The notes under the pieces are model-generated. The model was not told the origin of the DNA. It searched no databases and saw only the letters and a program-made list of their open reading frames with translations. From Flavobacterium sp. AED (lineage in GTDB: Bacteria > Bacteroidota > Bacteroidia > Flavobacteriales > Flavobacteriaceae), in the NCBI RefSeq assembly GCF_000812945.1, contig NZ_JSYM01000004.1:62001-126000 (forward strand): a DNA stretch of 64,000 nucleotides, in the 5' to 3' direction. Made by a program: the position numbers and the translations under genes. Shown here one piece after another: positions 52,305 to 61,085 of the stretch. Each line of letters opens with the position of its first letter. Position 1 is the stretch's first letter.

Positions 52305-54710
52305 ATGAAATTAAGCTTCTTAAAAAAACTATTTCTAGTTTTCATCTGTTCCTTTTTCAGTGGAAAAGTTGTAGCTCAATCCAATCATATTCTGTGGTAC
52401 AACCAACCAGCTGATTTTTTTGAAGAAAGTCTGGTTTTAGGAAATGGAAAAATGGGAGCAACGGTTTTTGGGGGGGTAAATTTGGATAAAATTTATTTGA
52501 ATGACATCACACTTTGGTCGGGAGAACCTGTAAATGCCAACATGAACCCTGAAGCGTATAAAAACATACCCGCAATTCGGGAAGCATTAAAAAACGAAAA
52601 TTACAAACTTGCCGACGAATTGAATAAAAAAATTCAAGGTAAAAATTCCGAATCGTATGCACCGCTGGGCACTATGGAAATTAATAATCATCACTCTGGA
52701 AAAGCTTCGAATTATTATAGAGAATTGGATATTTCCAATGCCGTTTCCAAAGTTAGTTATGAAATTAATGGCGTAAAATTCACACGAGAATATTTTGTTA
52801 CTGCTCCAGACCAAATCATGGTAATCAAATTGACCAGTAGTCAAAAAGGAGCGTTAAATTTTGATATCAATTCTAATAGTTTATTGAAATTCAAAACAGA
52901 AACTAAAAATAATGTACTTACAATGAATGGCTTTGCGCCTATTCACGAAAACCCAGGTTATCAAGTGGTGCCATCTTTTCTTTTGGAAAAAGACAGAGGA
53001 ACACGATTTACAACTCTGATAAAAATTAAAAATACGGATGGAACAATTGTAAGTTCTGATACGAGTTTGGGATTAAAAAACGGTACCGAAGCTTTAATTT
53101 ATGTATCAATTGCAACGAGCTTTAATGGCTTTGACAAGAATCCTACTGCCGAAGGACTAAACGATAAAGCGATTGCATTAGCCAATTTGAACAAAGCATT
53201 TATAAAATCATTCGATAAATTAAAACAATCCCATACCGCCGATTATCAAAAATTTTACAATCGGGTTAGTTTAAATCTAGGAAAAACAACAGCGCCAGCT
53301 TTACCTACAGACGAGCGTTTGTTGCGCTACTCAGAAGGAAAAGAAGATAAAAATCTAGAAGTTTTGTATTTCAATTACGGACGTTATTTGTTGATTAGCA
53401 GTTCCAGAACCCAAGGTGTTCCTGCCAATTTACAAGGGCTTTGGAATCCATACCTAAACCCGCCTTGGAGTTGTAATTACACGATGAACATCAATCTCGA
53501 AGAGAATTATTGGCTTGCCGAAAACACCAATCTTTCAGAAATGCATATTCCGCTTTTGAGTTTTATAAAAAACCTTTCGGTAACGGGTAAAGTGACCGCT
53601 AAGACTTTTTATGGTTGCAATGGTTGGGCTGCAGCCCATAATTCAGATATTTGGGCGATGACTAATCCTGTTGGGAACTTCGGAAAAGAAGACCCAAGTT
53701 GGGCTTGTTGGCCAATTTCTGGTGCTTGGTTAAGCACTCATATTTGGGAACATTATGTCTTTACCCAAGATAAAACTTATTTAAAAAACGAAGGATACCC
53801 TATTATGAAAGGAGCGTCTCAATTCTTTTTAGAATGGATGATAACGGATAAAAATGGCTATTTAATTACATCGCCATCAACATCTCCGGAAAACAAATAC
53901 ATTGCGCCTGATGGTTTTATTGGTGCCACGATGTATGGCGGAACTGCAGATTTGGCGATGATTCGGGAATGTTTTGATAAAACAATTAAAGCTTCAAAAG
54001 TGTTAAATATTGATACTGAATTTAGAGCAAAACTCGAAACAGCACTTTCAAAATTCTATCCGTATCAAATAGGTAAAAAAGGAAACCTGCAAGAATGGTA
54101 TTTTGATTGGAATGACGAAGACCCAAAACACCGCCATCAGTCACACTTGTTTGACCTTTTTCCTGGTGATCACATCACACCATTAAAAACACCGGAGTTA
54201 GCCAATGCTTCCAGACAAACGCTTGAAATAAAAGGAGATGAAACAACAGGTTGGTCTAAAGGCTGGCGTATTAATCTTTGGGCAAGACTTTGGGACGGCA
54301 ATCATGCCTATAAAATGTTCCGAGAATTGCTTCGTTATGTAGATCCAGATGGAAAAAAAACAGAAAAGTCAAGAAGAGGTGGCGGAACCTATCCTAATTT
54401 ATTCGATGCGCATCCTCCTTTTCAAATAGATGGAAATTTTGGTGGTGCTGCCGCAGTTGCAGAAATGCTAGTCCAATCTAACATAAATGAAATCAGATTA
54501 CTTCCAGCCCTACCCGATGCCTGGGAAAATGGTTCAATAAAAGGAATTTGTGCCAGAGGAGGATTTGAAGTTTCGATGGAATGGAGCAATAAAACGGTGA
54601 AAAAAATAACTGTTTTTTCTAAAAATGGTGGAAATACAACGCTTATTAATGGAGACAAAACCAAAAAAGTTACTTTGAAAAAAGGACAGAAAATAGAATT
54701 AATCTGGTAA
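52305..54710 (+). CDS. GH95 alpha-L-fucosidase
   Basis: An 801-residue protein with a signal peptide ending near GKVVAQS. The family N-terminus ILWYNQPADFFEESLVLGNG and KMGATVFGGVNLDKIYLNDI is clear, and the (alpha/alpha)6 barrel shows RTQGVPANLQGLWNPYLNPP, NYTMNINLEENYWLAENTNL, and GWSKGWRINLWARLWDGNHA. The C-terminus has FQIDGNFGGAAAVAEMLVQS. It removes terminal alpha-1,2-fucose, the cap of dicot xyloglucan side chains, acting before the GH2 galactosidase. It is the last enzyme gene of the locus and is convergent with the AraC gene. Confidence 0.94.
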   Translation: MKLSFLKKLFLVFICSFFSGKVVAQSNHILWYNQPADFFEESLVLGNGKMGATVFGGVNLDKIYLNDITLWSGEPVNANMNPEAYKNIPAIREALKNENYKLADELNKKIQGKNSESYAPLGTMEINNHHSGKASNYYRELDISNAVSKVSYEINGVKFTREYFVTAPDQIMVIKLTSSQKGALNFDINSNSLLKFKTETKNNVLTMNGFAPIHENPGYQVVPSFLLEKDRGTRFTTLIKIKNTDGTIVSSDTSLGLKNGTEALIYVSIATSFNGFDKNPTAEGLNDKAIALANLNKAFIKSFDKLKQSHTADYQKFYNRVSLNLGKTTAPALPTDERLLRYSEGKEDKNLEVLYFNYGRYLLISSSRTQGVPANLQGLWNPYLNPPWSCNYTMNINLEENYWLAENTNLSEMHIPLLSFIKNLSVTGKVTAKTFYGCNGWAAAHNSDIWAMTNPVGNFGKEDPSWACWPISGAWLSTHIWEHYVFTQDKTYLKNEGYPIMKGASQFFLEWMITDKNGYLITSPSTSPENKYIAPDGFIGATMYGGTADLAMIRECFDKTIKASKVLNIDTEFRAKLETALSKFYPYQIGKKGNLQEWYFDWNDEDPKHRHQSHLFDLFPGDHITPLKTPELANASRQTLEIKGDETTGWSKGWRINLWARLWDGNHAYKMFRELLRYVDPDGKKTEKSRRGGGTYPNLFDAHPPFQIDGNFGGAAAVAEMLVQSNINEIRLLPALPDAWENGSIKGICARGGFEVSMEWSNKTVKKITVFSKNGGNTTLINGDKTKKVTLKKGQKIELIW

Positions 54711-54726
54711 TATTTAATTTTAAGAC

Positions 54727-54752
54727 ATTTCAACTTACTTTTGAAATTCTTT
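54727..54752. terminator. Weak hairpin between GH95 and araC-type gene
   Basis: ATTTCAA (54727-54733) pairs with TTGAAAT (54741-54747), followed by TCTTTATTT. Seven A/T-rich pairs make a weak terminator for the GH95 transcript; it overlaps the last codon of the convergent regulator gene. Confidence 0.35.
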
Positions 54753-55623
54753 ATTTAAGCACTGAACTAAGTTCTTGACGGTATTGCGAAGCACTTTTAC
54801 CTGTAAACTCCTTGAATGATTTATTGAAATAGCTGAAATTATTGAAACCACTTTCAAAACAGATTTCAGTAATGCTTATGGGTTTTTCTGCCAGTAGTTT
54901 AGAAGCGTGGACCAAACGATAATCATTTACAAAATGAGTAAATGTTTTATTGGTAATTTTTTTAAAATACCGACAAAAAGAAGGCACAGTCATACTTACC
55001 AAAACAGCCACTTCTTCTAGTGTAATATGTTCCTGAAAATTATCTTTCACATAATTAAAAACCGCATTAATACGATCATTATCCTGCATCTGCATTTCCA
55101 TTCTAAATCCATCTGCATTCAAAACGGTATATTCATTAGATAATTCCAGTTCATTGAGAATACTTAACATGGTCAGCAACTTTTCAAAATGCGGCTGTTT
55201 TTCCATAGATTCTATTTTTTTCCCAATATTCTTTTTAGTTTCTCCTTCAAAAGCAATTCCGGCTTTGGCTTGACTAAAAAGATTCCGAATATTCTTCATT
55301 TCGGAAATATCAAAAAAATCATTCCCCAGGAAATCTGGTTTCATCTGTATGACCGTTTCATTTTTATTCCCAGTCTCTTCGTTGGTAAACCCACAATGAG
55401 GCAAGTTACTCCCTATAAGTATTAGGTCTCCATCAGTATAATAGGATATATGGCTCCCTATTTGTCGTTTCCCAGATCCTCCATTTACAAAGACCAATTC
55501 GATTTCTGGATGATAATGCCATAAATGTGCCTTACTGTTTGCATTTTCAACATATTGAGAAAAGCAAAAGGAACTCCCGAAGGATGGGGCTATAATTTCA
55601 AAGGCAGGCGGTACTATTTTCAT
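54751..55623 (-). CDS. AraC family transcriptional regulator with cupin sensor
   Basis: A 290-residue protein. Residues 20-115 have a cupin-like sensor (KAHLWHYHPEIELVFVNGGS; YYTDGDLILIGSNLPHCGF). Residues 185-285 are the double helix-turn-helix (ITLEEVAVLVSMTVPSFCRY; KPISITEICFESGFNNFSYF; NKSFKEFTGKSASQYRQEL). The sensor suggests direct binding of a small sugar in the cytoplasm. It closes the glycan locus, convergent to GH95, and no hybrid two-component or SusR regulator is present in the window, so it may activate the PUL. TAATTTTG at 55654-55647 is a possible -7 box. Confidence 0.9.
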   Translation of the reverse strand: MKIVPPAFEIIAPSFGSSFCFSQYVENANSKAHLWHYHPEIELVFVNGGSGKRQIGSHISYYTDGDLILIGSNLPHCGFTNEETGNKNETVIQMKPDFLGNDFFDISEMKNIRNLFSQAKAGIAFEGETKKNIGKKIESMEKQPHFEKLLTMLSILNELELSNEYTVLNADGFRMEMQMQDNDRINAVFNYVKDNFQEHITLEEVAVLVSMTVPSFCRYFKKITNKTFTHFVNDYRLVHASKLLAEKPISITEICFESGFNNFSYFNKSFKEFTGKSASQYRQELSSVLK

Positions 55624-55812
55624 CGACTACGTATTTAGAATTAGTACAAAATTACCTAAAACAGACACACGATTATCTTTTTTAACCTTAATCGATTTCG
55701 TAAAAGGTAAAATAGCACATAAATTAGAAAATCCTGTACTACTTCATAATGAATCTCTTAGGGTAATTTAGCATCAGATAAATAATCAATTATAAATCTA
55801 AACATTTACATT

Positions 55813-56409
55813 ATGAAAAAGATTTTAAAATTTAGTTTAGTATTAGCTGCAGTAGCATTAACTGCCGTAGAAGCACATGCAGGGAACACTGATTTCTCAT
55901 TAGATTTAAAAAAAGAAGAAGGAAAGACTGTTAGTTTTACTTTAAGAGAAATCAAGAAAATCGACTTGTCGATTTATGACACCAGTGAAAATTTAATTTA
56001 TCAAGAAAATGTTACTTCTGACGACGATATTAACAGAACATATGATTTAACGGCTTTCCCTGACGGGGTATATTACTTACAAGCTGAAAGCGACCTTAAA
56101 ATCTCAAAGTATAAAATTGAGGTTGTTGGTAAAGTAGCTAAATTATCTGCTGATGCTGTTTCTGAAGTTTATAAACCATCTTTAACAACTAAAAATGGAA
56201 TAATAACACTTAACATGTTAAACGTTTCTCAAACTCCAGTTACTGTTAAAATTTATAACTCAAATGATATAGAGGTATATAAAGAAACCTTACCTTCTGA
56301 AATAAATGTGGGTAAACTATTTGATGTAAGTAACATTGGAGGAGACAGATGCACGTTTGTGATAACTTCTAACGGGAAAACTTTTATAGAAACCGTTGAT
56401 GTTAAATAG
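55813..56409 (+). CDS. Secreted protein with two beta domains, unknown function
   Basis: A 198-residue protein with a signal peptide (residues 1-23, ending EAHAG). The mature chain splits into two similar beta halves: residues 25-105 (FSLDLKKEEGKTVSFTLREI; PDGVYYLQAESDLKISKYKI) and 115-198 (LTTKNGIITLNMLNVSQTPV; TFVITSNGKTFIETVDV). Each resembles the Ig-like fold of Bacteroidetes secretion-tail or DUF3244-type domains, but no adhesin or enzyme is attached. It stands alone, with its own terminator. Function unknown. Confidence 0.72.
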   Translation: MKKILKFSLVLAAVALTAVEAHAGNTDFSLDLKKEEGKTVSFTLREIKKIDLSIYDTSENLIYQENVTSDDDINRTYDLTAFPDGVYYLQAESDLKISKYKIEVVGKVAKLSADAVSEVYKPSLTTKNGIITLNMLNVSQTPVTVKIYNSNDIEVYKETLPSEINVGKLFDVSNIGGDRCTFVITSNGKTFIETVDVK

Positions 56410-56436
56410 TGATTAAATAAATTGTAGTAATTTGAG

Positions 56437-56467
56437 AAGGCTGTCTTTTTGGGATAGCCTTTTTTTT
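56437..56467 (+). terminator. Intrinsic terminator after the two-domain secreted protein gene
   Basis: AAGGCTGTC (56437-56445) pairs with GGATAGCCTT (56452-56461) with one G/A mismatch, then a run of T to 56467. It lies 27 bases after the stop codon. Confidence 0.8.
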
Positions 56468-56488
56468 GTTTTAAACTATTTTAAATTG

Positions 56489-57481
56489 CTAAAGGTTTCC
56501 TATAATTTTATCCATAACCCAACTAGTATGAGCGCCGGTTAATCCCGTTGAAGGATGTTTACTATTCCCAAGAAGATGTTCCCGCATTTGCTTTGCATGA
56601 AACAACTGAATATTTTCAGGATGTTCAATAGAGACTTCATTTTTTCCTTGCTCACTAGAAAGTACTAAGGGCTCATTTTCAAAGACAGAGAATGTAATTT
56701 TTCCTTTACTTCCAAAAATTTCGACTTTATCTTCCCGCTCATAACACCCAAAGTTCCAACTTCCAGTTCCAGTAATTCCAGATTCATGAACCCAACAAGC
56801 TGTAGCGGCATCTTTGGCAGAATACAATCCCTGTTGATTAAGACTTATACCTGAAACCTCTTTTATATTTCCTAAAAGATGAATAAACAAATCCAGTCCA
56901 TGACTCGCCAAATCATCAAAATACCCCCCAGTAGCAATCTCAGAATCAGTTCTCCAATTGTATTCTCCAGATAAATCTTGAGCTGTTGCAGGTTTACTCA
57001 AATGCCATCTTATGTGTCTGATAGCACCAATGCTATTAGCATCCAGCCATGTTTTTATTTGTTCAAAACGAGGAAGTGTACGTCTATAATATGCAACAAA
57101 CAAAGGGATATTTTTTTCTTCAAAAGCCTCATAAATGGCGAGACTATCTTGGTAATTTGGTGCCAAAGGTTTTTCGATACAACAAATTTTCCCGGCTTGA
57201 GCCACTTTAAGTCCGTAATATTTATGGGTATCCGGAGGTGTCGCAATATAAATCGCGTCAATTTCTGGATCATTAATTAAGTCATCTCCATTAGTGTAAA
57301 ATTTATCTATTCCATGTCTTTTAGCATAATCAGCGGCTTTGTCAGCATCTCTTCGCATCACTGCTTCGATTATAAACCCTTCCGTTTTCTGGTAAGCAGG
57401 ACCACTTTTCACTTCAGTAACATTACCACATCCTAATATTCCCCAACGAATTACTTTTGTACTTTCACTACTGTTAATCAT
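56489..57481 (-). CDS. Gfo/Idh/MocA family NAD(P)-dependent oxidoreductase
   Basis: A 330-residue protein. The Rossmann domain begins VIRWGILGCGNVTEVKSGPA and includes IDAIYIATPPDTHKYYGLKV and the catalytic Lys in CIEKPLAPNYQDS. The C-terminal alpha/beta domain includes HLSKPATAQDLSGEYNWRTD and GGYFDDLASHGLDLFIHLLG with the HGxDL catalytic His region. Such enzymes oxidise or reduce sugars, inositols or sugar derivatives in the cytoplasm. The substrate cannot be assigned. It has no operon partner in the window; a 513-base gap lies upstream. Confidence 0.9.
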   Translation of the reverse strand: MINSSESTKVIRWGILGCGNVTEVKSGPAYQKTEGFIIEAVMRRDADKAADYAKRHGIDKFYTNGDDLINDPEIDAIYIATPPDTHKYYGLKVAQAGKICCIEKPLAPNYQDSLAIYEAFEEKNIPLFVAYYRRTLPRFEQIKTWLDANSIGAIRHIRWHLSKPATAQDLSGEYNWRTDSEIATGGYFDDLASHGLDLFIHLLGNIKEVSGISLNQQGLYSAKDAATACWVHESGITGTGSWNFGCYEREDKVEIFGSKGKITFSVFENEPLVLSSEQGKNEVSIEHPENIQLFHAKQMREHLLGNSKHPSTGLTGAHTSWVMDKIIGNL

Positions 57482-57994
57482 TTTCTATAGTTTTAAAACT
57501 AATGCTACTTATAGTATTAGTTTATTTCTTTTTGTCAAGTCAATCTGGTCATTACACATACCTTATTTGCAGACAAAACACACCATTAAGGTTAAAGTAA
57601 ATTTAAATATTTATTGGCAAAGACAAAACATTCATCAAAGTTATTTGACAAATATTAGAAATAAAAATGTCTTTTCATTTTAGTCTTTTCATTGCTGTAG
57701 TAACTATTATCGGTCGTTGAATTATATAAAAAGTCAAGAAAAAATATCCTTAAAGGGAAATTACACTTAAAAAAAACATAAATATTCGTCCCTTAAAAAT
57801 TATATTATTTGTTTATTTTCAAATTTCAACGTATTGATTTTAAGTATTTTAATTCCTAAAAAATAATTCAAAGTTCATAAGGTCAAAACCGTTATTCAAA
57901 ACTTTGGCACGCTACTTGGATATACCTAATCAAATAAGTAAAAAAGCGTAAGCCGAAAAGCTCGAGAGTAGGCAAAACCCAAATTATATTGATT
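57482..57994. other. Long intergenic region with sigma-54-like promoter
   Basis: A 513-base gap without a credible gene. It contains a duplicated AGACAAAACA (57571-57580 and 57621-57630, 50 bases apart), an imperfect TTAAAGGGA/TCCCTTAA hairpin at about 57751-57798, and the sigma-54-like site listed separately. The rest is A/T-rich and I see no RNA gene in it. Confidence 0.5.
57905..57920 (+). promoter_or_regulatory. Sigma-54 (RpoN)-type promoter
   Basis: TGGCACGCTACTTGGA: TGGCAC (57905-57910), 5 bases, then TTGGA. The GG and the second box are at -24/-12 spacing, and only the last C of the consensus TTGC is changed. It lies about 75 bases upstream of the secreted repeat protein. An enhancer-binding protein site was not found. 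Confidence 0.6.
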
Positions 57995-58705
57995 ATGAAA
58001 AAAATTACCCTTTTAGTAGCTAGTATCTTCCTTATTGGAGGTGGTGTAGCGAATGCAACAGAAAAAACGAATTTTTCTCTTGAGAGAAGATCACCTGTTG
58101 ATTTTAGAAATGCGGAACCAATTGTGTTCACCGAAAGAGGAATCGAATTTTTTGTATTTCCTGACGGACAATTTGATTTCAATACACGTCCATCAACAAG
58201 TAGCGATATGTATTATAAATCAACCCGAACAAGTGCTGTAAATAAAACGTATGGTGCGCCCACAAATTATCGAAATGAAAATTACGGTGTAAAAGTGGAA
58301 CATGATAATTCTGGTAAAGTAAGACGTATTGGAAATGTATTTATCAACTATGATTCAAATGATAGAATCAAACGAGTTGGTTCCGTATACATGACTTACA
58401 ACCGTTATGCATTAGAACAAGTAGGTGGATTGCAAATTATCTACAACCGTCGCGGTCAAATTGTTGATATTGTAGGAAGTGTAAAAGGACGTAGAGCGAA
58501 TGAATACAGCCAAAACAACTATGGTAATAATGATCGTGATTATAGAAATAATCAAAATAACGATGACAACGACAATCGTGATTATGGAAACACCCAAAAT
58601 TCAAATGATCAAGATCAATACTATTATAGAACTAATGGTACAAAAAACAAAATCGAAGACGCTAAAGTAACAGGAAGTTTAGATATTAGAGTAGATAAAA
58701 GATAA
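57995..58705 (+). CDS. Secreted protein with beta repeats and Asn/Asp-rich tail
   Basis: A 236-residue protein from the ATG at 57995 (a TTG two codons upstream is ignored), with a signal peptide ending near GVANA. Residues 105-165 hold three repeats of about 18-20 residues (RIGNVFINYDSNDRIK, RVGSVYMTYNRYALEQ, VGGLQIIYNRRGQIVD). Residues 175-212 are Asn/Asp/Arg/Tyr-rich low complexity (YGNNDRDYRNNQNNDDNDNR). The C-terminal 25 residues are charged. No known domain recognised. It is preceded by a sigma-54-like promoter, so it may be stress-, nutrient- or envelope-responsive. Confidence 0.75.
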   Translation: MKKITLLVASIFLIGGGVANATEKTNFSLERRSPVDFRNAEPIVFTERGIEFFVFPDGQFDFNTRPSTSSDMYYKSTRTSAVNKTYGAPTNYRNENYGVKVEHDNSGKVRRIGNVFINYDSNDRIKRVGSVYMTYNRYALEQVGGLQIIYNRRGQIVDIVGSVKGRRANEYSQNNYGNNDRDYRNNQNNDDNDNRDYGNTQNSNDQDQYYYRTNGTKNKIEDAKVTGSLDIRVDKR

Positions 58706-58734
58706 TTAGTTTGTTATAAAAGGTTATTTAAAAA

Positions 58735-58764
58735 AGTCCCGTTGGTATTCGTATCAACGGGACT
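58735..58764. terminator. Bidirectional terminator between secreted-repeat and DsbA-like genes
   Basis: AGTCCCGTTG (58735-58744) pairs perfectly with CAACGGGACT (58755-58764). The minus strand continues into TTTTT, so it mainly serves the DsbA-family gene, while the plus-strand gene ends 29 bases before it. Confidence 0.85.
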
Positions 58765-58781
58765 CTTGTTTGAATTTCGTT

Positions 58782-59504
58782 TTAGTCACAACCATTGATG
58801 TCGCAACTATTTTCGGTTGTAGTATTCAGCAAAGTAACTTTAGACTCAAATTTACCTTCTTCCCATACTTTATCTAACGTTTTCAGAAAAGCGGCTGCGG
58901 GTTGCGCTCCAGAAATTGCATATTTATTTTCGAAAACGAAAAAGGGAACACCTTGAACACCTATTGAGTTTGCCGCTACAATATCTTGCTGTACTTCATT
59001 TGCAAAAGCATCAGAATATAACACTTGTTTAATTTCTTCCGCTTCGAGTCCAACTTCAAGCCCTAATTCGGTTAAGGTATTTAAATCGTTAACGTTCTTG
59101 CCATCGGTTAAATACGCTTTGAATAATAATTCTTCTAAATCATTTGCAAGATTGTACTTTTTAGCCAAATGCAACAGACGATGTGCATTCCATGAATTCG
59201 CCAGAACTGCTTTTTCAAAATGAAAATCCAATCCTGCTGTCTTTGCATTTTGAGTCATGTTATCGAGCATATTTTGAGCCCAATCATTGTCTTTTCTGTA
59301 TTTTTCTGCCAAATGTTCTACCATATTGTCCTCCGGAGAGGCGATAAAACTCGCATCCAGTTGATAACTTTTCCACTCAATCTCTACAGCTTCTTTATGT
59401 TCGAAATTTTGCAAAGCTTCTTCTATTCTTCTTTTTCCTATATAACAAAACGGACACATGATATCCGACCAAATTTGTATTTTTAATTTATTTTCCATCT
59501 TCAT
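58782..59504 (-). CDS. DsbA family / FrnE-like oxidoreductase
   Basis: A 240-residue thioredoxin-fold protein. The active site is Cys17-Pro-Phe-Cys20 in WSDIMCPFCYIGKRRIEEAL, and the second half shows the cis-Pro loop GVQGVPFFVFENKYAISGAQ. No signal peptide, so it is cytoplasmic like the FrnE and 2-hydroxychromene isomerase-like branch, not a periplasmic DsbA. The C-terminus carries an extra Cys pair (SCDINGCD), which could relay electrons or bind metal. Start at 59504 or at the second Met (59498). Likely a disulfide oxidoreductase under oxidative stress; the substrate is unknown. Confidence 0.88.
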   Translation of the reverse strand: MKMENKLKIQIWSDIMCPFCYIGKRRIEEALQNFEHKEAVEIEWKSYQLDASFIASPEDNMVEHLAEKYRKDNDWAQNMLDNMTQNAKTAGLDFHFEKAVLANSWNAHRLLHLAKKYNLANDLEELLFKAYLTDGKNVNDLNTLTELGLEVGLEAEEIKQVLYSDAFANEVQQDIVAANSIGVQGVPFFVFENKYAISGAQPAAAFLKTLDKVWEEGKFESKVTLLNTTTENSCDINGCD

Positions 59505-59650
59505 TTATTTAATTAAAATTCGCAATTGATTCTATAAGACAAAATTAATCTATTCTGTTTTGAGCTTTTTGAGTTTTGGAATTTTATTATAGATACCCGA
59601 ATAGCAAATATTTATTACAATCCAGAAAACAGGACATCCATGAAACCAAA

Positions 59651-59681
59651 AAAACCATCAAAATTGCTCTTGATGGTTTTT
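59651..59681 (-). terminator. Terminator of the nuo operon
   Basis: AAAACCATCAA (59651-59661) pairs perfectly with TTGATGGTTTT (59670-59680). On the minus strand it is followed by more T. It lies 22 bases past the nuoN stop. Confidence 0.85.
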
Positions 59682-59702
59682 GTATATTTTTTAAAATTTG
59701 GC

Positions 59703-61073
59703 TTATCCCAATAAATCCAAAACAAAAGACGGAAACAAACCTAAGGCAATATTCAAAATAATCGCTATAACGGCAACGGCATAAATAATAACCGGAGTTC
59801 CTTTTCTTTCTTCGTTTGGTTCTTTAGTATACATCGCCAAAATCAATTTGAAATAGTAACCAACGCTTATGATAGAATTCACAACTGCTACGATTACTAA
59901 AGCCAAATAACCTGCTTGAATCGTTTGATTGAACAAAACCAATTTGGCAAAGAAACCAGCAAAAATTGGAATACCAGCCATAGAAAGTAAAGCGGCTGTA
60001 AGAATCGCTGCTAACAACGGATTAGTTTTCCCTAAACCGTGGAAATTCACAATATCTTCGTTATCTCTATTTTTACAAACATATAAAATCACACTAAAAG
60101 CCGCTATTCCTGATAAAGAATACGCTGATGCATAATACAACAAACTACCCGCTGAAGTGGACAAACTCAATAAAGTCATCAACATAAACCCTGCGTGCGA
60201 AACTCCTGAAAAAGCCAGCATACGTTTCACGTTTGTTTGTCTTAAGGCCATGATATTACCAACAGTCATGGAAGCCATAGAAATAACGACTACAATAGTT
60301 TTAAATGCTTCCGAAATATCAGCATTCATAACGTAAAGTAATTTGTATAAAGTAGCCATAGCAACTACTTTTGCCAAAGTACTCATCAATGCAGTTGTCA
60401 ATGCAGGAGAACCTTCGTAAACGTCCGGTGCCCAAAAATGAAAAGGAACTGCTGCAACTTTAAATAACATCCCAATGGTTAACAATACAATCCCAATTGG
60501 AAACCAAATTGGCAATTCAGCCGATTGTGATAATTCACTTATTTCAGTAACGTCAAAACTCCCCATCGCTCCGTAAATCAAGCAAATACCAAAAAGAATG
60601 ATTCCCGAAGCAAAAGATCCCATTAAGAAATACTTCATTCCCGCTTCGTTACTTTTTAAATTCATACGGTCACTTGCTGCAAGAATATAAAGTGATATAG
60701 ATAATACTTCGATTCCCAGAAAGAACATCGCTAAATTTCCAAAAGAAACCATCGCTACTGCTCCCGCCAATAAAAACACTTTTATCGCAATAAAATCAGA
60801 AATTTTAGATTGATGATTTTCGTAAAAATTATGTCCTAAAGCCACTAAGAAAATAGTAAGCACAATAAACAAAGAAGAAAACACAGTTGAAAATTTACTG
60901 ACAATAATCATATTGTTATAGTAACTCTGTGTAGAATTAAATTCAGATATCGTTAAACCAAGAACTGCCAATAATCCAATAATCGTTATTGGAACAATGG
61001 CTTTCCTTAAATTAAAAATTTCAAATAAAAGGCATAAAACACCTAATCCTATTATAGCTATTAATGTATTCAT
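59703..61073 (-). CDS. nuoN: NADH-quinone oxidoreductase subunit N
   Basis: A 456-residue membrane protein of 13-14 transmembrane segments. It shows the antiporter-like features of complex I: a charged helix MFFLGIEVLSISLYILAASD with the key Glu, MKYFLMGSFASGIILFG, and a long segment FKVAAVPFHFWAPDVYEGSP with the conserved Lys and the HFW(A)PDVYEG signature. It belongs to the proton-pumping arm of complex I in the inner membrane. It is the last gene of the nuoLMN cluster, 12 bases after nuoM, followed by a terminator. Confidence 0.96.
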   Translation of the reverse strand: MNTLIAIIGLGVLCLLFEIFNLRKAIVPITIIGLLAVLGLTISEFNSTQSYYNNMIIVSKFSTVFSSLFIVLTIFLVALGHNFYENHQSKISDFIAIKVFLLAGAVAMVSFGNLAMFFLGIEVLSISLYILAASDRMNLKSNEAGMKYFLMGSFASGIILFGICLIYGAMGSFDVTEISELSQSAELPIWFPIGIVLLTIGMLFKVAAVPFHFWAPDVYEGSPALTTALMSTLAKVVAMATLYKLLYVMNADISEAFKTIVVVISMASMTVGNIMALRQTNVKRMLAFSGVSHAGFMLMTLLSLSTSAGSLLYYASAYSLSGIAAFSVILYVCKNRDNEDIVNFHGLGKTNPLLAAILTAALLSMAGIPIFAGFFAKLVLFNQTIQAGYLALVIVAVVNSIISVGYYFKLILAMYTKEPNEERKGTPVIIYAVAVIAIILNIALGLFPSFVLDLLG

Positions 61074-61085
61074 TTTTTATTTGAC

